A DNA stretch of 54,958 bases from a virus (IMGVR_UViG_3300021478_000034:1-54958), one strand, 5' to 3'. Counted from the stretch's first letter, positions 45,688 through 54,835 are shown. A program made the numbers and translations. The notes: generated from the sequence alone by a model not told the origin.

Positions 45688-47499
45688 ATGCCTACTCCAC
45701 CTTACGTAGAACAGACGTGGAATAATGGCGCCCTGGGTGGGACGCCGTTGGCTGCTAGGCGCCTCAATCCCATGGAGGTTGGTATCTTCAATGCAACCCA
45801 GGGCGTTATTGCCCTAGAGGCTGCGGTGGCTACTTTGACGTCCCCTTCTGGTATTGTTCAGGTTGGTAGTGGTGCGCCAGGTATTGGAACCCCAACTTTC
45901 CCTCCCATCTACCTAGATACTAGTGTTACCCCTCGCGCTACCTGGATGTACGAGACGGATACGGCCGTCTGGATCGAGGTTGTATCCGACCTGTTTCAGC
46001 ATGCGAGTGGTGCACCAACTGGTCTTACCCCCACATTCCCTAAGTTCTACATTGATAGCTCTACAACACCTTGGCATATTTACGCATATGACGGATCAGC
46101 GTGGCACCTAGTTGGTGACAGCGACACAGTTCCTAGTGCTATTCAGTTTGGTTCTGGCGCACCCGGTTCCACCACGAGCCCACCCGTCCTCTACGCGGAC
46201 ACGAGCACTACACCATGGTCAGTCTACGTATACCATTCTGGCGCTTGGCACATAACGGGTGATAGTGATGTGGACTCTGCTCCAATCCAGTTCGGGGCTG
46301 GTACACCTGGGGTAACATCTCCCCCGACGACTCCTATTATCTATGCAGATACAACTACAGTTCCGTTTACAATCTGGGTGTATGAAGCATCAGCTTGGAA
46401 CCAAGCTGGTGGGAGTGCACCGATTCAGTTTGGAGCCGGAACTCCCGCTGTCACAACTCCACCAACTACTCCGATTCTTTATGCTGATACCACGACTACA
46501 CCGTGGGAGATTTGGGTTTACGATTCAGGAACCTGGCATTTAACCGGAGATGGTTCGGGAGGCGGTGGAACCCCGGTTCAATTTGGTTCGGGAACCCCAG
46601 CTATAACTAGCCCGACCTCTCCGCCTATGATTTATGTAGATAGCTCTACGGTTCCCGAGACCCCTTATGCCTGGGATGGTTCTGTGTGGCAACTGCTAGT
46701 TCCATCTATTTTGAACCCCACAGCGTCTACTCATATCTTAACTTCAACTCGTGGGGTTAATGATCCTTCGATTAATGCAGGCGCTGTTGCGCAAGATACC
46801 TTAACGGGAGGCGTGGCTTACACTGTTGATTTTCCTAACACTGGGTTATATGTCGGAGATGTTCCAACAGGGCAAGATTTCCAGATAGTCGATGCAGAGG
46901 CTGCAATCATAACCATCCTAACGTTTAAGGGAATTTCGAATTGCTTGGTAAGAATAGATGAGATTGTCACATTTTATGGGCTAGCGCAGGGTGACACCGT
47001 ATATGTATCTACGTGGGATCAAAGTTTTACGCAGGTAGATACGTCAGGCGTTTTGGTCTGTCGGGCGATCTTTAGTGATAACCAGATTCCAAGTACTGAT
47101 GTTTGTATTGATCAAGTTTTCACAAACACACTAGTTCCTCAAATTGGATTCATTTTAGATACGGCATCAACTACAGTTGGTGTAGATGCTCAGGTTATCT
47201 GTAGGGTTCAGGCTGGTGTTCCTAATTCTGATACGACCTTGCGTGCCACGGCTGTTACGGGTTTATCAGGTAACACCAGCGTTTCTGGCCAGATTACCCT
47301 CTCTTGGACCGCTGGTGTTGGTGGTGGAGCCGTGCTGGACTTTGTAGTCCAAGATCTATCTTCTGGACTGAGCTATGTGACCACGTCGTCACCTAAGCTC
47401 ATTACTGGTCTTTCTGCTGGCTCTAGAACATTTGTCGTTACAGCCAGAAGTGCGTATGGCTATAGCGCTCAGACTTCCGGAACGTACACAATAACGTGA
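45688..47499 (+). CDS. repeat-containing tail protein with FN3-like end
   Basis: A 603-aa fibre-type protein. Six tandem repeats of about 45-50 residues occupy about 57-343; each reads roughly (I/V)QFG(S/A)G(A/T)P, then PP..Y.D(T/S)(S/T)TP and Y..(S/G)(A/V)W, which look like repeated short beta modules. The C-terminal 90 residues resemble a fibronectin type III domain (GLSAGSRTFVVTARSAYGYS). A good AGAAGGA site precedes ATG 45688. It overlaps the next gene (GTGA). Confidence 0.7.
   Translation: MPTPPYVEQTWNNGALGGTPLAARRLNPMEVGIFNATQGVIALEAAVATLTSPSGIVQVGSGAPGIGTPTFPPIYLDTSVTPRATWMYETDTAVWIEVVSDLFQHASGAPTGLTPTFPKFYIDSSTTPWHIYAYDGSAWHLVGDSDTVPSAIQFGSGAPGSTTSPPVLYADTSTTPWSVYVYHSGAWHITGDSDVDSAPIQFGAGTPGVTSPPTTPIIYADTTTVPFTIWVYEASAWNQAGGSAPIQFGAGTPAVTTPPTTPILYADTTTTPWEIWVYDSGTWHLTGDGSGGGGTPVQFGSGTPAITSPTSPPMIYVDSSTVPETPYAWDGSVWQLLVPSILNPTASTHILTSTRGVNDPSINAGAVAQDTLTGGVAYTVDFPNTGLYVGDVPTGQDFQIVDAEAAIITILTFKGISNCLVRIDEIVTFYGLAQGDTVYVSTWDQSFTQVDTSGVLVCRAIFSDNQIPSTDVCIDQVFTNTLVPQIGFILDTASTTVGVDAQVICRVQAGVPNSDTTLRATAVTGLSGNTSVSGQITLSWTAGVGGGAVLDFVVQDLSSGLSYVTTSSPKLITGLSAGSRTFVVTARSAYGYSAQTSGTYTIT
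45856..46715 (+). repeat. six tandem coding repeats
   Basis: Imperfect tandem repeats of about 140-150 bases in the tail gene, each encoding one QFG.G.P / Y.DTSTTP / W module. The central units are most alike, suggesting recent duplication. Confidence 0.6.
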
Positions 47500-47885
47500 G
47501 CGCTAACGGACGTTGGAAATTCCATGACCCAGAGGGTAATCTTGCTGATTACATATTCCACACAAACCCCAACCAGCAAGATGCTGCGGATATCCCACTT
47601 GACCAAGATACACCCATCCCTACCCAGGACGGCACGCAGGGTGTAATGACAGCAATCCAGGGGCCACAGCCTTGGACATTCTCTGGAACGTCTATGACTC
47701 AGGCTCAGATTGATATGTTCCAGACTTGGATTGACAATGGGCGTAACATAGAGGTAACTGACCATTACAATCAAACCTGGCTTATTCAATTGAGTGACAT
47801 TTCTACGATTACCCGAAAGAATGCACACCACTCTTCTGCCAGAATTAATTGGACCCTAACAGGATTCATGATAGGTAGAATTTAA
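47496..47885 (+). CDS. minor tail protein
   Basis: A 129-aa protein starting at GTG 47496 in a GTGA overlap. It resembles the C-terminal tail-tip domain of the 44282 product (TWIDNGRNIEVTDHYNQTWL then IQLSD). It probably interacts with the baseplate hub. Confidence 0.6.
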   Translation: MSANGRWKFHDPEGNLADYIFHTNPNQQDAADIPLDQDTPIPTQDGTQGVMTAIQGPQPWTFSGTSMTQAQIDMFQTWIDNGRNIEVTDHYNQTWLIQLSDISTITRKNAHHSSARINWTLTGFMIGRI

Positions 47886-50077
47886 TGCGTCTCCTACAAG
47901 ATACCACTCAACACGACACGTGGCTCTCAGGCCAGTATACTGGGCGCAATAAGCCCTACGCGAGAGCTACTGTTCAGCGCACCAACATCCACGTTGGTTC
48001 AGCATGGACCCCACGTAAGCCATTGGATGGTAGCATAACTACAGATAATAGTTTCACGGCTAGCAGTAATAGTAATGATGCTTATGCATCATATTATTGG
48101 GGTAACCTAGATGCGCCTCGTGAGCTTCCTAATATAAAGTCTATTACATGGAATCGTAGCATTGGTCAGGATGCCGGGACCTTGACGATGGTTCTCTATA
48201 ACACTCGCGCACTTCCTCTTGGTGTGGCTCCAGATCCGGATGATACTGCCGTTGATCAAGCTGGTTTTTATGACTTCCATAGGGGAAGCGGGGGTAACCG
48301 TTGGGATCATTCACCCACAGCCTGGACTAACCGGCTATACCCTGATGCGATGATTAAGACTTATGAAGGTTATGGTATTGATCGCGATCTTCCTCCTGAT
48401 CTAGATACTCATATGACACCTTCTGGTGTTTGGTTCATTGATAAGATCGAAATTAATACGGACAAGACTATTACCGTAACGGCGCGCGATTCAATGCGCC
48501 TACTTATCGATCAAATCTGCTTCCCGCCAATTATCCCCGTGGGAATGTATCCAGTCCTCTTCTCTCACAAGCACCCTGTTGCTAATCCCCCTATAGCACA
48601 CGTATCTACAGCCTGGGTTCATCCTACATATTTCCACGATTCAGATGTACCTTATATTGGAGCTAACGGTAACGAGCACGGTCATCATGCAACTGATTCA
48701 TTCGATGGCGACTTAAATACATACTGGCTTTCCATTGGTAACGGTAGCCCGGTTTCAGATTATGCCTTTGAATACGTCGAGGGTACTATTCCTAGTAGCA
48801 CTGTTAGCGCATTTAGAATAGCCGTCAAGGGTGGCCCATATCAGGTATTTGTTTCAGTTGGAGATGGAACGAACTGGCAGGGTGGCGCTGTCATACCTTA
48901 CAACCCCAGAGACCCGGTGTCAGCTCCCAACGGTAGCGATGTACCCTATGTGCTTTCCACTTCAGTGGCAGCAGATTCAACAACTGTAATTCCACTACCT
49001 ACATTCAGTGGTATTTCTCATGTGCGTATCACCTTCCATGACTTGTGGAATTCTGGTATAGGTCCGTTTAGATACAGGGCTGCCCTTAGGGACTTCCAGG
49101 TTGCCACTGGGGTTACCACTTACACCGATGGTGGTACGCACATCGAGGGTAACTACCAGGACTTCAGCGATATCCCTGAGATGTTCGCTGCGTATGCTGG
49201 GTTCTGGTGGCCAGATGACACCAACGACTTCTATTTAGATAGCGATGGTGGTAGGCACGTCTACCCCCCAACTCCTGATCCCGTTCTTGCTAGGGGTGCA
49301 TTATGGGGAGATATAGAGAAGTCAGGAACTTTTGCAGGTGCAGGTGCAGGCCCGCTGGATGCTGGGATTGACATACCGTATGATGTCTTTGATAAGAAAC
49401 CACTCATGGATGGCGTCAGTTATATCCGGGACATCCTAGGATTCATTTGTTATTGTGATGAGACTGGTGGATTCATCTTCAGAAGCCCCAACATTTGGTC
49501 TGTTGGAAATAACTTGATTCTTCCTGGTCATCGTATTCTAACAGAGGGCAGTAGGACTGCCGACTCAGTTGTTATCGATGAGAACCAAACCATCATCTCC
49601 CTTACGACGACACTGGATAGTAGCAATGTGCGAGAGCGTATCGTTGTTGCTAACATTGGAGGGTCATTTGGAGCCGTAACTGCGGGCTTCAATCCTTACA
49701 ACCTACCCCCAACTGGGTTTAGGCGTGTCGGTGTTTGGTCCGACCAGTACTTTACCACCGAAGAGGAATGCCAGAAAATGGCCGATCTCATCGCACTTCG
49801 CCAGCTATTCACGTATTACACTGATAAGATAACGATCCCCGGAAATCCAGAGATTCAAATTGATGACCAGGTAACTGTTATAGAAAGAGTAACTGAAGCG
49901 GCTGACCAGCATTACGTGATTGGTATAACTTCTTCGCTCGACAATGAGACGGGTAAGTGGACCTATGAATTAGATACCCACTGGCTGGGAATCTCCGCCT
50001 TCTCTAACTGGGCGTTTGATCCGGCGAATCTGTCTGAAGAAACTCAGTTGTATCTTACCGAGCTAGGGAAACTCTAA
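47885..50077 (+). CDS. baseplate/tail-tip protein
   Basis: A 730-aa protein, probably the central tail-tip (hub-like) component. The N-terminal segment contains PNIKSITWNRSIGQDAGTLT and later ITVTARDSMRLLIDQI, as in phage tail-hub proteins. A carbohydrate-binding-like region (HHATDSFDGDLNTYWLSIGN) lies at about 260-285. The C-terminal portion has beta structure ending in YELDTHWLG. It starts at the TAATG overlap. Confidence 0.72.
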   Translation: MRLLQDTTQHDTWLSGQYTGRNKPYARATVQRTNIHVGSAWTPRKPLDGSITTDNSFTASSNSNDAYASYYWGNLDAPRELPNIKSITWNRSIGQDAGTLTMVLYNTRALPLGVAPDPDDTAVDQAGFYDFHRGSGGNRWDHSPTAWTNRLYPDAMIKTYEGYGIDRDLPPDLDTHMTPSGVWFIDKIEINTDKTITVTARDSMRLLIDQICFPPIIPVGMYPVLFSHKHPVANPPIAHVSTAWVHPTYFHDSDVPYIGANGNEHGHHATDSFDGDLNTYWLSIGNGSPVSDYAFEYVEGTIPSSTVSAFRIAVKGGPYQVFVSVGDGTNWQGGAVIPYNPRDPVSAPNGSDVPYVLSTSVAADSTTVIPLPTFSGISHVRITFHDLWNSGIGPFRYRAALRDFQVATGVTTYTDGGTHIEGNYQDFSDIPEMFAAYAGFWWPDDTNDFYLDSDGGRHVYPPTPDPVLARGALWGDIEKSGTFAGAGAGPLDAGIDIPYDVFDKKPLMDGVSYIRDILGFICYCDETGGFIFRSPNIWSVGNNLILPGHRILTEGSRTADSVVIDENQTIISLTTTLDSSNVRERIVVANIGGSFGAVTAGFNPYNLPPTGFRRVGVWSDQYFTTEEECQKMADLIALRQLFTYYTDKITIPGNPEIQIDDQVTVIERVTEAADQHYVIGITSSLDNETGKWTYELDTHWLGISAFSNWAFDPANLSEETQLYLTELGKL

Positions 50078-50079
50078 CC

Positions 50080-50511
50080 ATGGCGCAGAATGATGTTTTC
50101 AATAGCATGGAATCTCGCCGTGCAAAGGTCGCTCAGGTACAAGAGAACTCGGCTCGCCCCGGACGGGTTCTTTCTAGCTATACCGCAACCGGATTGGGAA
50201 CGGTAATTGAGCCCCAGTGTTTTACTTTCGGTGCCGCCTTCACGGATAAGCCTCATTTTTCCTTTGGTTCAGAGATACTTACGGATATAACATCCGTACC
50301 ACAGCAACCTCCACTATGTATTGCTAGCGTCTATCGTTGGCGTCAGTTAGCTAATGGTCTTTATACGGGGGCCTACTGTACTTTCTATGTTGGTTCACTT
50401 GTTAGCGGTTTAGGTTCTTATGAGGTCGAGTTCCACCTGACCTTCGAGGGTATTCTAATTAAGCATTTCATCGCCAGCTTGGGCTTTCCGGTTCAGGATT
50501 TGGATATCTGA
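50080..50511 (+). CDS. minor tail protein
   Basis: A 143-aa beta-rich protein with a conserved-looking FTFGAAFTDKPHFSFGSEIL segment common in small tail-tip proteins. It starts two bases after the hub gene and overlaps the next small frame by one base. Confidence 0.6.
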   Translation: MAQNDVFNSMESRRAKVAQVQENSARPGRVLSSYTATGLGTVIEPQCFTFGAAFTDKPHFSFGSEILTDITSVPQQPPLCIASVYRWRQLANGLYTGAYCTFYVGSLVSGLGSYEVEFHLTFEGILIKHFIASLGFPVQDLDI

Positions 50512-50603
50512 TGGCGCTAAGTGGAGTAATAGGTACTACTAAGGTTAATACTGGTAATACGATCCAGACAAAGAGCCCAGGTGGTAGTGGAACTGTTTCA
50601 TAG
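50511..50603 (+). CDS. 30-aa tail-operon peptide
   Basis: A short frame from ATG 50511 (TGATG overlap) to TAG 50603, rich in Gly, Thr and Ser. The precise overlap makes translation likely. It could be a small tail component. Confidence 0.45.
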   Translation: MALSGVIGTTKVNTGNTIQTKSPGGSGTVS

Positions 50604-50618
50604 CCTAGGTTATTTGCC

Positions 50619-50624
50619 GATATA
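50619..50624 (+). promoter_or_regulatory. leaderless -10 box
   Basis: TGCC-GATATA, six bases, then ATG 50631. Confidence 0.6.
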
Positions 50625-50630
50625 GACACT

Positions 50631-50660
50631 ATGGCAAACCTCCCCGAGCGACGTAGGTGA
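50631..50660 (+). CDS. 9-aa leaderless upstream peptide
   Basis: ATG 50631 begins six bases after the GATATA box and encodes MANLPERRR, ending five bases before the GTG of the next gene. The AGGTGA at its end can also serve as ribosome-binding site for that gene, so its translation may control the lysis operon. Confidence 0.4.
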   Translation: MANLPERRR

Positions 50661-50664
50661 AATA

Positions 50665-51060
50665 GTGTCCAACTTCTTGAATACGGTTGAATTCATCTCC
50701 ACAGCTACTGTTGTTATTACAGCTCTCATCACGGTTTTCGCCGCTACTACTCGGTATCTTTTTAAGACATTCAAGAAGTTCAACTACTTCTTCAGCGATT
50801 TCTACGGGGAGCCAGCTCGTCTTGGGGTACCGGCTAAGATAGGTATTATTGAGCGCATCGCTGGTCTAGAGCAGGTGTCTAGCCTCAATCATCAAATGAT
50901 ACAGCAGGTGTTGGCGGAGACGACAGCAAACCACGGCAGCTCGATGCGTGATGACATTACTAGAATTCACCAAGCTACCACAGGTGAACCGTCTCCCGCT
51001 TCGACCGACGCTTTCAGGTCTGGGCAATACAGTGACCCGTCTCATGTTGGTGGAGTTTAG
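50665..51060 (+). CDS. membrane protein, possible holin
   Basis: A 131-aa protein with one N-terminal transmembrane helix (about 8-30, ISTATVVITALITVFAATTR), a basic region, and a helical polar C-terminus. Topology and position after the tail genes, next to a second small membrane protein, suggest a holin or spanin-like lysis protein. GTG 50665 is preceded by AGGTGA. Confidence 0.6.
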   Translation: MSNFLNTVEFISTATVVITALITVFAATTRYLFKTFKKFNYFFSDFYGEPARLGVPAKIGIIERIAGLEQVSSLNHQMIQQVLAETTANHGSSMRDDITRIHQATTGEPSPASTDAFRSGQYSDPSHVGGV

Positions 51061-51077
51061 CCCGAGGGGTTTATGTC

Positions 51078-51266
51078 ATGGATATAGAGGGTAAGTTCTT
51101 CCTTGAAGAGTATCATGATCCTGACTGCGGACGCCCTAAGGGTCGCGGTAGACCTAAACGTGGATGGGTAAAAGTTGAGGCAACATTCTCAGATGGTCCA
51201 GATGGACGCTGGTACTGTGGCTGGAACTGTGTGAAGGAACTTGCAGAGCGTCACTTATCTGAATAA
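51078..51266 (+). CDS. small basic protein, unknown
   Basis: A 62-aa protein with an AT-hook-like GRPKGRGRPKRG in the middle and Cys residues before and after (DPDC, WYCGWNC) that could bind a metal. It may bind DNA or RNA. It sits between membrane-protein genes and is preceded by GAGGGG. Confidence 0.6.
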   Translation: MDIEGKFFLEEYHDPDCGRPKGRGRPKRGWVKVEATFSDGPDGRWYCGWNCVKELAERHLSE

Positions 51267-51282
51267 GGAGGGACGTGATACA

Positions 51283-51354
51283 ATGTTATTAGAAGTCCTA
51301 ATTGTTATTGGAATAATCGTGGGTGTTATTTGGATATTCAAGCACGTCCACTGA
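51283..51354 (+). CDS. 23-aa single-helix membrane peptide
   Basis: ATG 51283 follows AAGGAGGG and encodes a peptide that is almost all transmembrane helix (LLEVLIVIGIIVGVIWIF) with a short basic end. It is probably a genuine small lysis protein. Confidence 0.5.
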   Translation: MLLEVLIVIGIIVGVIWIFKHVH

Positions 51355-51367
51355 TTGAAAGGAAGTC

Positions 51368-51823
51368 ATGACTACTCTCTCTACTGATATTAAGCCTGGT
51401 TGGACCACTTCGGAATGGTGGTCAACTACTCTGGTTCACATTCTATCTGCCGTAGCACTTGTCCTGACCGATCTTCATGTCAACTGGTCCCACCTGACTG
51501 CGGTTCAGGCATCCGTCCCTGTGGTAGCCTTGATCGTGTCAGGTGCTGCGCAGCTACTTTACGCTAACAAGCGAACTGCTTTGAAAATTGCTAAGCTTCA
51601 GAGCGATGCGGCAGTAATCATTACTCATGAGAAATCACTAGTAACGAACGTTTCCAATCAGCTCTCACCTCTAGTTTCTGCTGTTACGGCATATCCTACA
51701 GCTTTTGGGACTACGGTCGGGACTGTCGTGAGTGATGTTGAGCATGTAGCTTCGCTGGCTGATGCAGTTATTGACACTGCCAAGGGTGAAGAGGTTGCTC
51801 TAGGGACCGGAGTGCACAGCTAA
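51368..51823 (+). CDS. holin-like membrane protein
   Basis: A 151-aa protein with two N-terminal transmembrane helices (about 18-36 and 46-65), then a cytoplasmic helical part. Two helices at the N-terminus with a charged tail are typical of phage holins, and it is the last gene before a hairpin that closes the lysis region. GGAAG precedes ATG 51368. Confidence 0.72.
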   Translation: MTTLSTDIKPGWTTSEWWSTTLVHILSAVALVLTDLHVNWSHLTAVQASVPVVALIVSGAAQLLYANKRTALKIAKLQSDAAVIITHEKSLVTNVSNQLSPLVSAVTAYPTAFGTTVGTVVSDVEHVASLADAVIDTAKGEEVALGTGVHS

Positions 51824-51839
51824 CTCTCCTTGCTCCAAC

Positions 51840-51878
51840 GACATCCCGCCCCTGACATAATTTACGGGGCGGGATGTC
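51840..51878. terminator. 13-bp hairpin, probable terminator
   Basis: GACATCCCGCCCC (51840-51852) pairs perfectly with GGGGCGGGATGTC (51866-51878) around a 13-base loop. There is no T-run. It ends the lysis region, and a TATAGT box follows at about 51883. Confidence 0.6.
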
Positions 51879-51958
51879 TGCTATAGTAAAGAAGTTCCTG
51901 GCAGAGAATTGTCAGACCTTGATGCTATGGTTGATTCATTCAGAATCTTGGAGTCACA

Positions 51959-52873
51959 TTGCTTTTACATCAAAGCGACCTTTCCGCCCTGGCTAGGTGT
52001 CCAGCTCAATATGGATATCGCCGCGCGGGCGTAGCTTCCTCTTCAAATAGTGCCTCGGCCTATGGGTCAGTCATGCACTATGCGATTCACGTGTACGAAC
52101 GCCTGATTCACCAGGCTAAAATAGATTACAAGCCTCGGTCGGAAGAGATGAAGGCCGCTCGGGCGCTTGCGCTTAGGACTGCTTTAGAGACATTCGTTCA
52201 CTATTGGGAACCAATGAACATAGAGCAGATTTGTGAGCCGGTACCGAACGATGGCTGGCTACCCAGGCAGGGATATTCCGAGATGCGCGCCAGGGGTATT
52301 GCCGCCTTGCGTAGCTACCATGATAACTTCCCGTACGACCAGCATACCGTACTCGGTCTTGAGTACAGCTTTATAGTTCCCATCGATGGAACTTGGGATG
52401 CTGATCTGAATGAACCGCATATGCTGGCGGGTTCAATCGACCGTTTGGTTGAGCGCCCCCGTAAGGCCAAGTTAGTTCTCTCTGTGGACGACTTTAAGAG
52501 CGGTAAGGAACAGAAGTACTTGCGCCACAACATGCAGGGGTCAGCCTATTGTTATGCGACCACTAAGCTTGAGTTTTGGCAAGGCTTCCGAGGTGAAGAT
52601 GGTTTCGGGGAGAAGCGCGGCGCTGATCTATTCGAGAGGTTCCAGGGAGTTGAGCGAAGATTCCGCTGGGTTAACCTTAGAACCGTCGAATACAATGACG
52701 GCGGTATCAGGGAAACCCTTGACTACCAGCGGTTTGCGCTTGCTGTAGAACAGTTCGTAGCACTAGTCAAGGCTGATATTTATCCCTTGAGTATCAGTGG
52801 TGAGAATTGTAAGTTCTGCGACTTCAGAAATTTCTGCGGTGGCCTTGGTCTTCCCAAAGAAGAGGATGATTAA
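51959..52873 (+). CDS. Cas4-like PD-(D/E)XK nuclease
   Basis: A 304-aa exonuclease of the RecB/Cas4 family. GSIDR (158-162) and DDFKSGK (177-183) form the PD-(D/E)XK core, with Q193 in the helix behind. Four Cys, C14 and C284, C287, C293 (CKFCDFRNFC), are placed as the iron-sulfur ligands of Cas4/AddB-type nucleases. Its role is probably in phage DNA recombination or end processing, next to the Sak4-like ATPase. The start is TTG 51959, with GGAG five bases upstream. Confidence 0.85.
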   Translation: MLLHQSDLSALARCPAQYGYRRAGVASSSNSASAYGSVMHYAIHVYERLIHQAKIDYKPRSEEMKAARALALRTALETFVHYWEPMNIEQICEPVPNDGWLPRQGYSEMRARGIAALRSYHDNFPYDQHTVLGLEYSFIVPIDGTWDADLNEPHMLAGSIDRLVERPRKAKLVLSVDDFKSGKEQKYLRHNMQGSAYCYATTKLEFWQGFRGEDGFGEKRGADLFERFQGVERRFRWVNLRTVEYNDGGIRETLDYQRFALAVEQFVALVKADIYPLSISGENCKFCDFRNFCGGLGLPKEEDD

Positions 52874-52875
52874 TT

Positions 52876-53301
52876 ATGCTTTCTGGTACTCTCTCAAGAG
52901 AGATTTCCCTGTTCTCCCCCAGTGCTGTGGGTAGTGAAGTCCATGGCCGATCTAATTCCTCTTCATTTATGAAGTCGCTTTTAGAGTTGCGTATAGGTCG
53001 GGAGTGGGATGTCGATGCACTCTGTCAGCAGGTCGACCCAGACATTTTCTTCCCATCTAAGGGAGTTCAGCCTAAGTCAGCTACGGGCACATGTGGCTTA
53101 TGTGATGTTCGTGGGAAATGCTTGGAGTATGCTCTCAAGTTTGATCCTCAGGATGACCAAGGGGTTTGGGGTGGAACTACCGAGCGGGAGCGTAAGGTTA
53201 TTCGGAATGCGCTGAAGCGCGGTATCGAAGTTGACTATGAGAATGTGGACCTCGAAAGTCTTTCCAATCTAGTAGCAGAGTACGATAACCAAAAATCTTA
53301 G
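52876..53301 (+). CDS. whiB: WhiB-family regulator
   Basis: A 141-aa protein with the four Cys of the WhiB iron-sulfur cluster (C50, C73, C76, C82), DPDIFFP between them, and the GVWGGTT turn (96-102) followed by a basic helix. WhiB proteins are found only in actinobacteria and their phages, where they bind the main sigma factor and change promoter choice. This one could redirect host RNA polymerase during infection. ATG 52876 is used here; ATG 52969 is an alternative that would drop a poorly conserved N-terminus. Confidence 0.92.
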   Translation: MLSGTLSREISLFSPSAVGSEVHGRSNSSSFMKSLLELRIGREWDVDALCQQVDPDIFFPSKGVQPKSATGTCGLCDVRGKCLEYALKFDPQDDQGVWGGTTERERKVIRNALKRGIEVDYENVDLESLSNLVAEYDNQKS

Positions 53302-53377
53302 TTTGTTCGGGCGTGTCGTCCTGTGAGGCGGCGGCACTCATGGAATCATTAAGCTATTCACCAAGGAAGAAGGATTA

Positions 53378-54835
53378 ATGGGATTACGTATACAAACGAC
53401 GGGGCTGGAGCAGTATGCACCCGGTGGTCTTGCTCATATTAAAGCACTCATCATCGGTGGTCCCGGTGTTGGTAAGACTCGCTGGTCGAGTTATTTCCCT
53501 CGGGCTCTGTATGCAAACTGTGAGGGCGGTCTAGCCTCAGTTGCTGACCGTGGTGTTCAGTTCGTAGACATTTCTAATAGCAAGCAGATGCTTGACCTTT
53601 TAGTTGAACTTGATGCTGAATGTAACCGCCCGCTGGCGGCTCGGCACTTCGACACAATCGTTATTGATACCATCGATGCTTTCCAGCGGAAGGTCCAGGA
53701 TGAGTGGCTATTAAAGAACCCCAACGAGGCAGCTTTCCGAGGATTCGAGGCATGGGGCTATCTTGATAGCAAGATGCAGATGTTGCTCACTCGCCTATTG
53801 AACCTCAAGATCAACGTGATTGTTTTGTGCCACTACGAAGACAAGATTATCACTGAGGGTGCCGGAAATGATGCCGTTCAGCGCCGTGAGTATCAGCTTC
53901 AGTTGTCAGGAAAGGTCAAGGAGAGAATCTTCAACGACTTCGATCTTGTTGGCTGGATGGACACTCACTATGAGGCAGAGGCTGGTAAGCGCGTTCAGAA
54001 GCGTAGTCTTACGTTCCAACCAACGCCTGATAAGCCGTTCTTAAAGGACCGCCTTAATGCGACTCCTGAGAAGATCGACGTTTCATTCTCTGAGGCTGAT
54101 TACTTCGTTCTTTTTGAGTCTATTGTTTCAAGGCTTGATGAGTTCAAGGAAACTCAGGACTTCGGAGAGATCCCCAGTTACGATGGTGACGAGACACCCA
54201 TTGTCATTCCACCAATTCAGTCTGGTGGTGCCCTACCTGAGATTACCCCACAGGAGATCCCACTCATTCAGCACGACAAGGTTACTCTTCAGAAGATGGC
54301 TAGAGACCTTGGGATTAAGTTTGCGGGGAACATCGTTAAGAGCGAGCTAGTTACTTTGATTGAGGATCACCTAAAGCCTAAGGAAACCGGCGATATCCCT
54401 GAGGCTAACACCCCGGTGGAAGATGTTGCTCCGGAACCCGTTGTAACCACTGAAGAAGCATCGGTTGAGGCACCTGAACCAGAGGTTATTGATGAGGTTC
54501 CTGACGGAGTGGTGGATGAGGTTACCGGAGTCTTTACTGAGACCCCTTCTGTGGTTGAGGATGCCGTAGCTGCCATTCAAGATGTTATCGGGGCACAGGA
54601 TTTGAGTAAGCCAGATCCTAAGCTTGTCGACACCCCTGTGGTTGTTTCCTCTGAGTCAGCTCCGAGTGAACAGAAAGCTACTACGAAGACTCATAGGTGC
54701 GAGGTCTGTGATAAAGATCTAGCTCAAGAGCCGGATACGGACAGGGTAACGTTAGCTTGGATTAAGGTTCGTAAGAGGTTATGTAATGAGCATTGGCGTG
54801 AAGAGCAAATAGCTCGCGGATTTATTAAGGCATAG
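53378..54835 (+). CDS. Sak4-like RecA-fold ATPase
   Basis: A 485-aa protein. The N-terminal half is a RecA-type P-loop ATPase (GGPGVGKT at 27-34, Walker B FDTIVIDTID near 90-99) like phage Sak4 single-strand annealing proteins. The long acidic, Val/Glu/Pro-rich linker (about 275-430) is probably disordered, and the C-terminus has a zinc-binding CEVC with a later CNEHW. It should promote recombination or replication of phage DNA with the nuclease two genes upstream. Confidence 0.8.
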   Translation: MGLRIQTTGLEQYAPGGLAHIKALIIGGPGVGKTRWSSYFPRALYANCEGGLASVADRGVQFVDISNSKQMLDLLVELDAECNRPLAARHFDTIVIDTIDAFQRKVQDEWLLKNPNEAAFRGFEAWGYLDSKMQMLLTRLLNLKINVIVLCHYEDKIITEGAGNDAVQRREYQLQLSGKVKERIFNDFDLVGWMDTHYEAEAGKRVQKRSLTFQPTPDKPFLKDRLNATPEKIDVSFSEADYFVLFESIVSRLDEFKETQDFGEIPSYDGDETPIVIPPIQSGGALPEITPQEIPLIQHDKVTLQKMARDLGIKFAGNIVKSELVTLIEDHLKPKETGDIPEANTPVEDVAPEPVVTTEEASVEAPEPEVIDEVPDGVVDEVTGVFTETPSVVEDAVAAIQDVIGAQDLSKPDPKLVDTPVVVSSESAPSEQKATTKTHRCEVCDKDLAQEPDTDRVTLAWIKVRKRLCNEHWREEQIARGFIKA

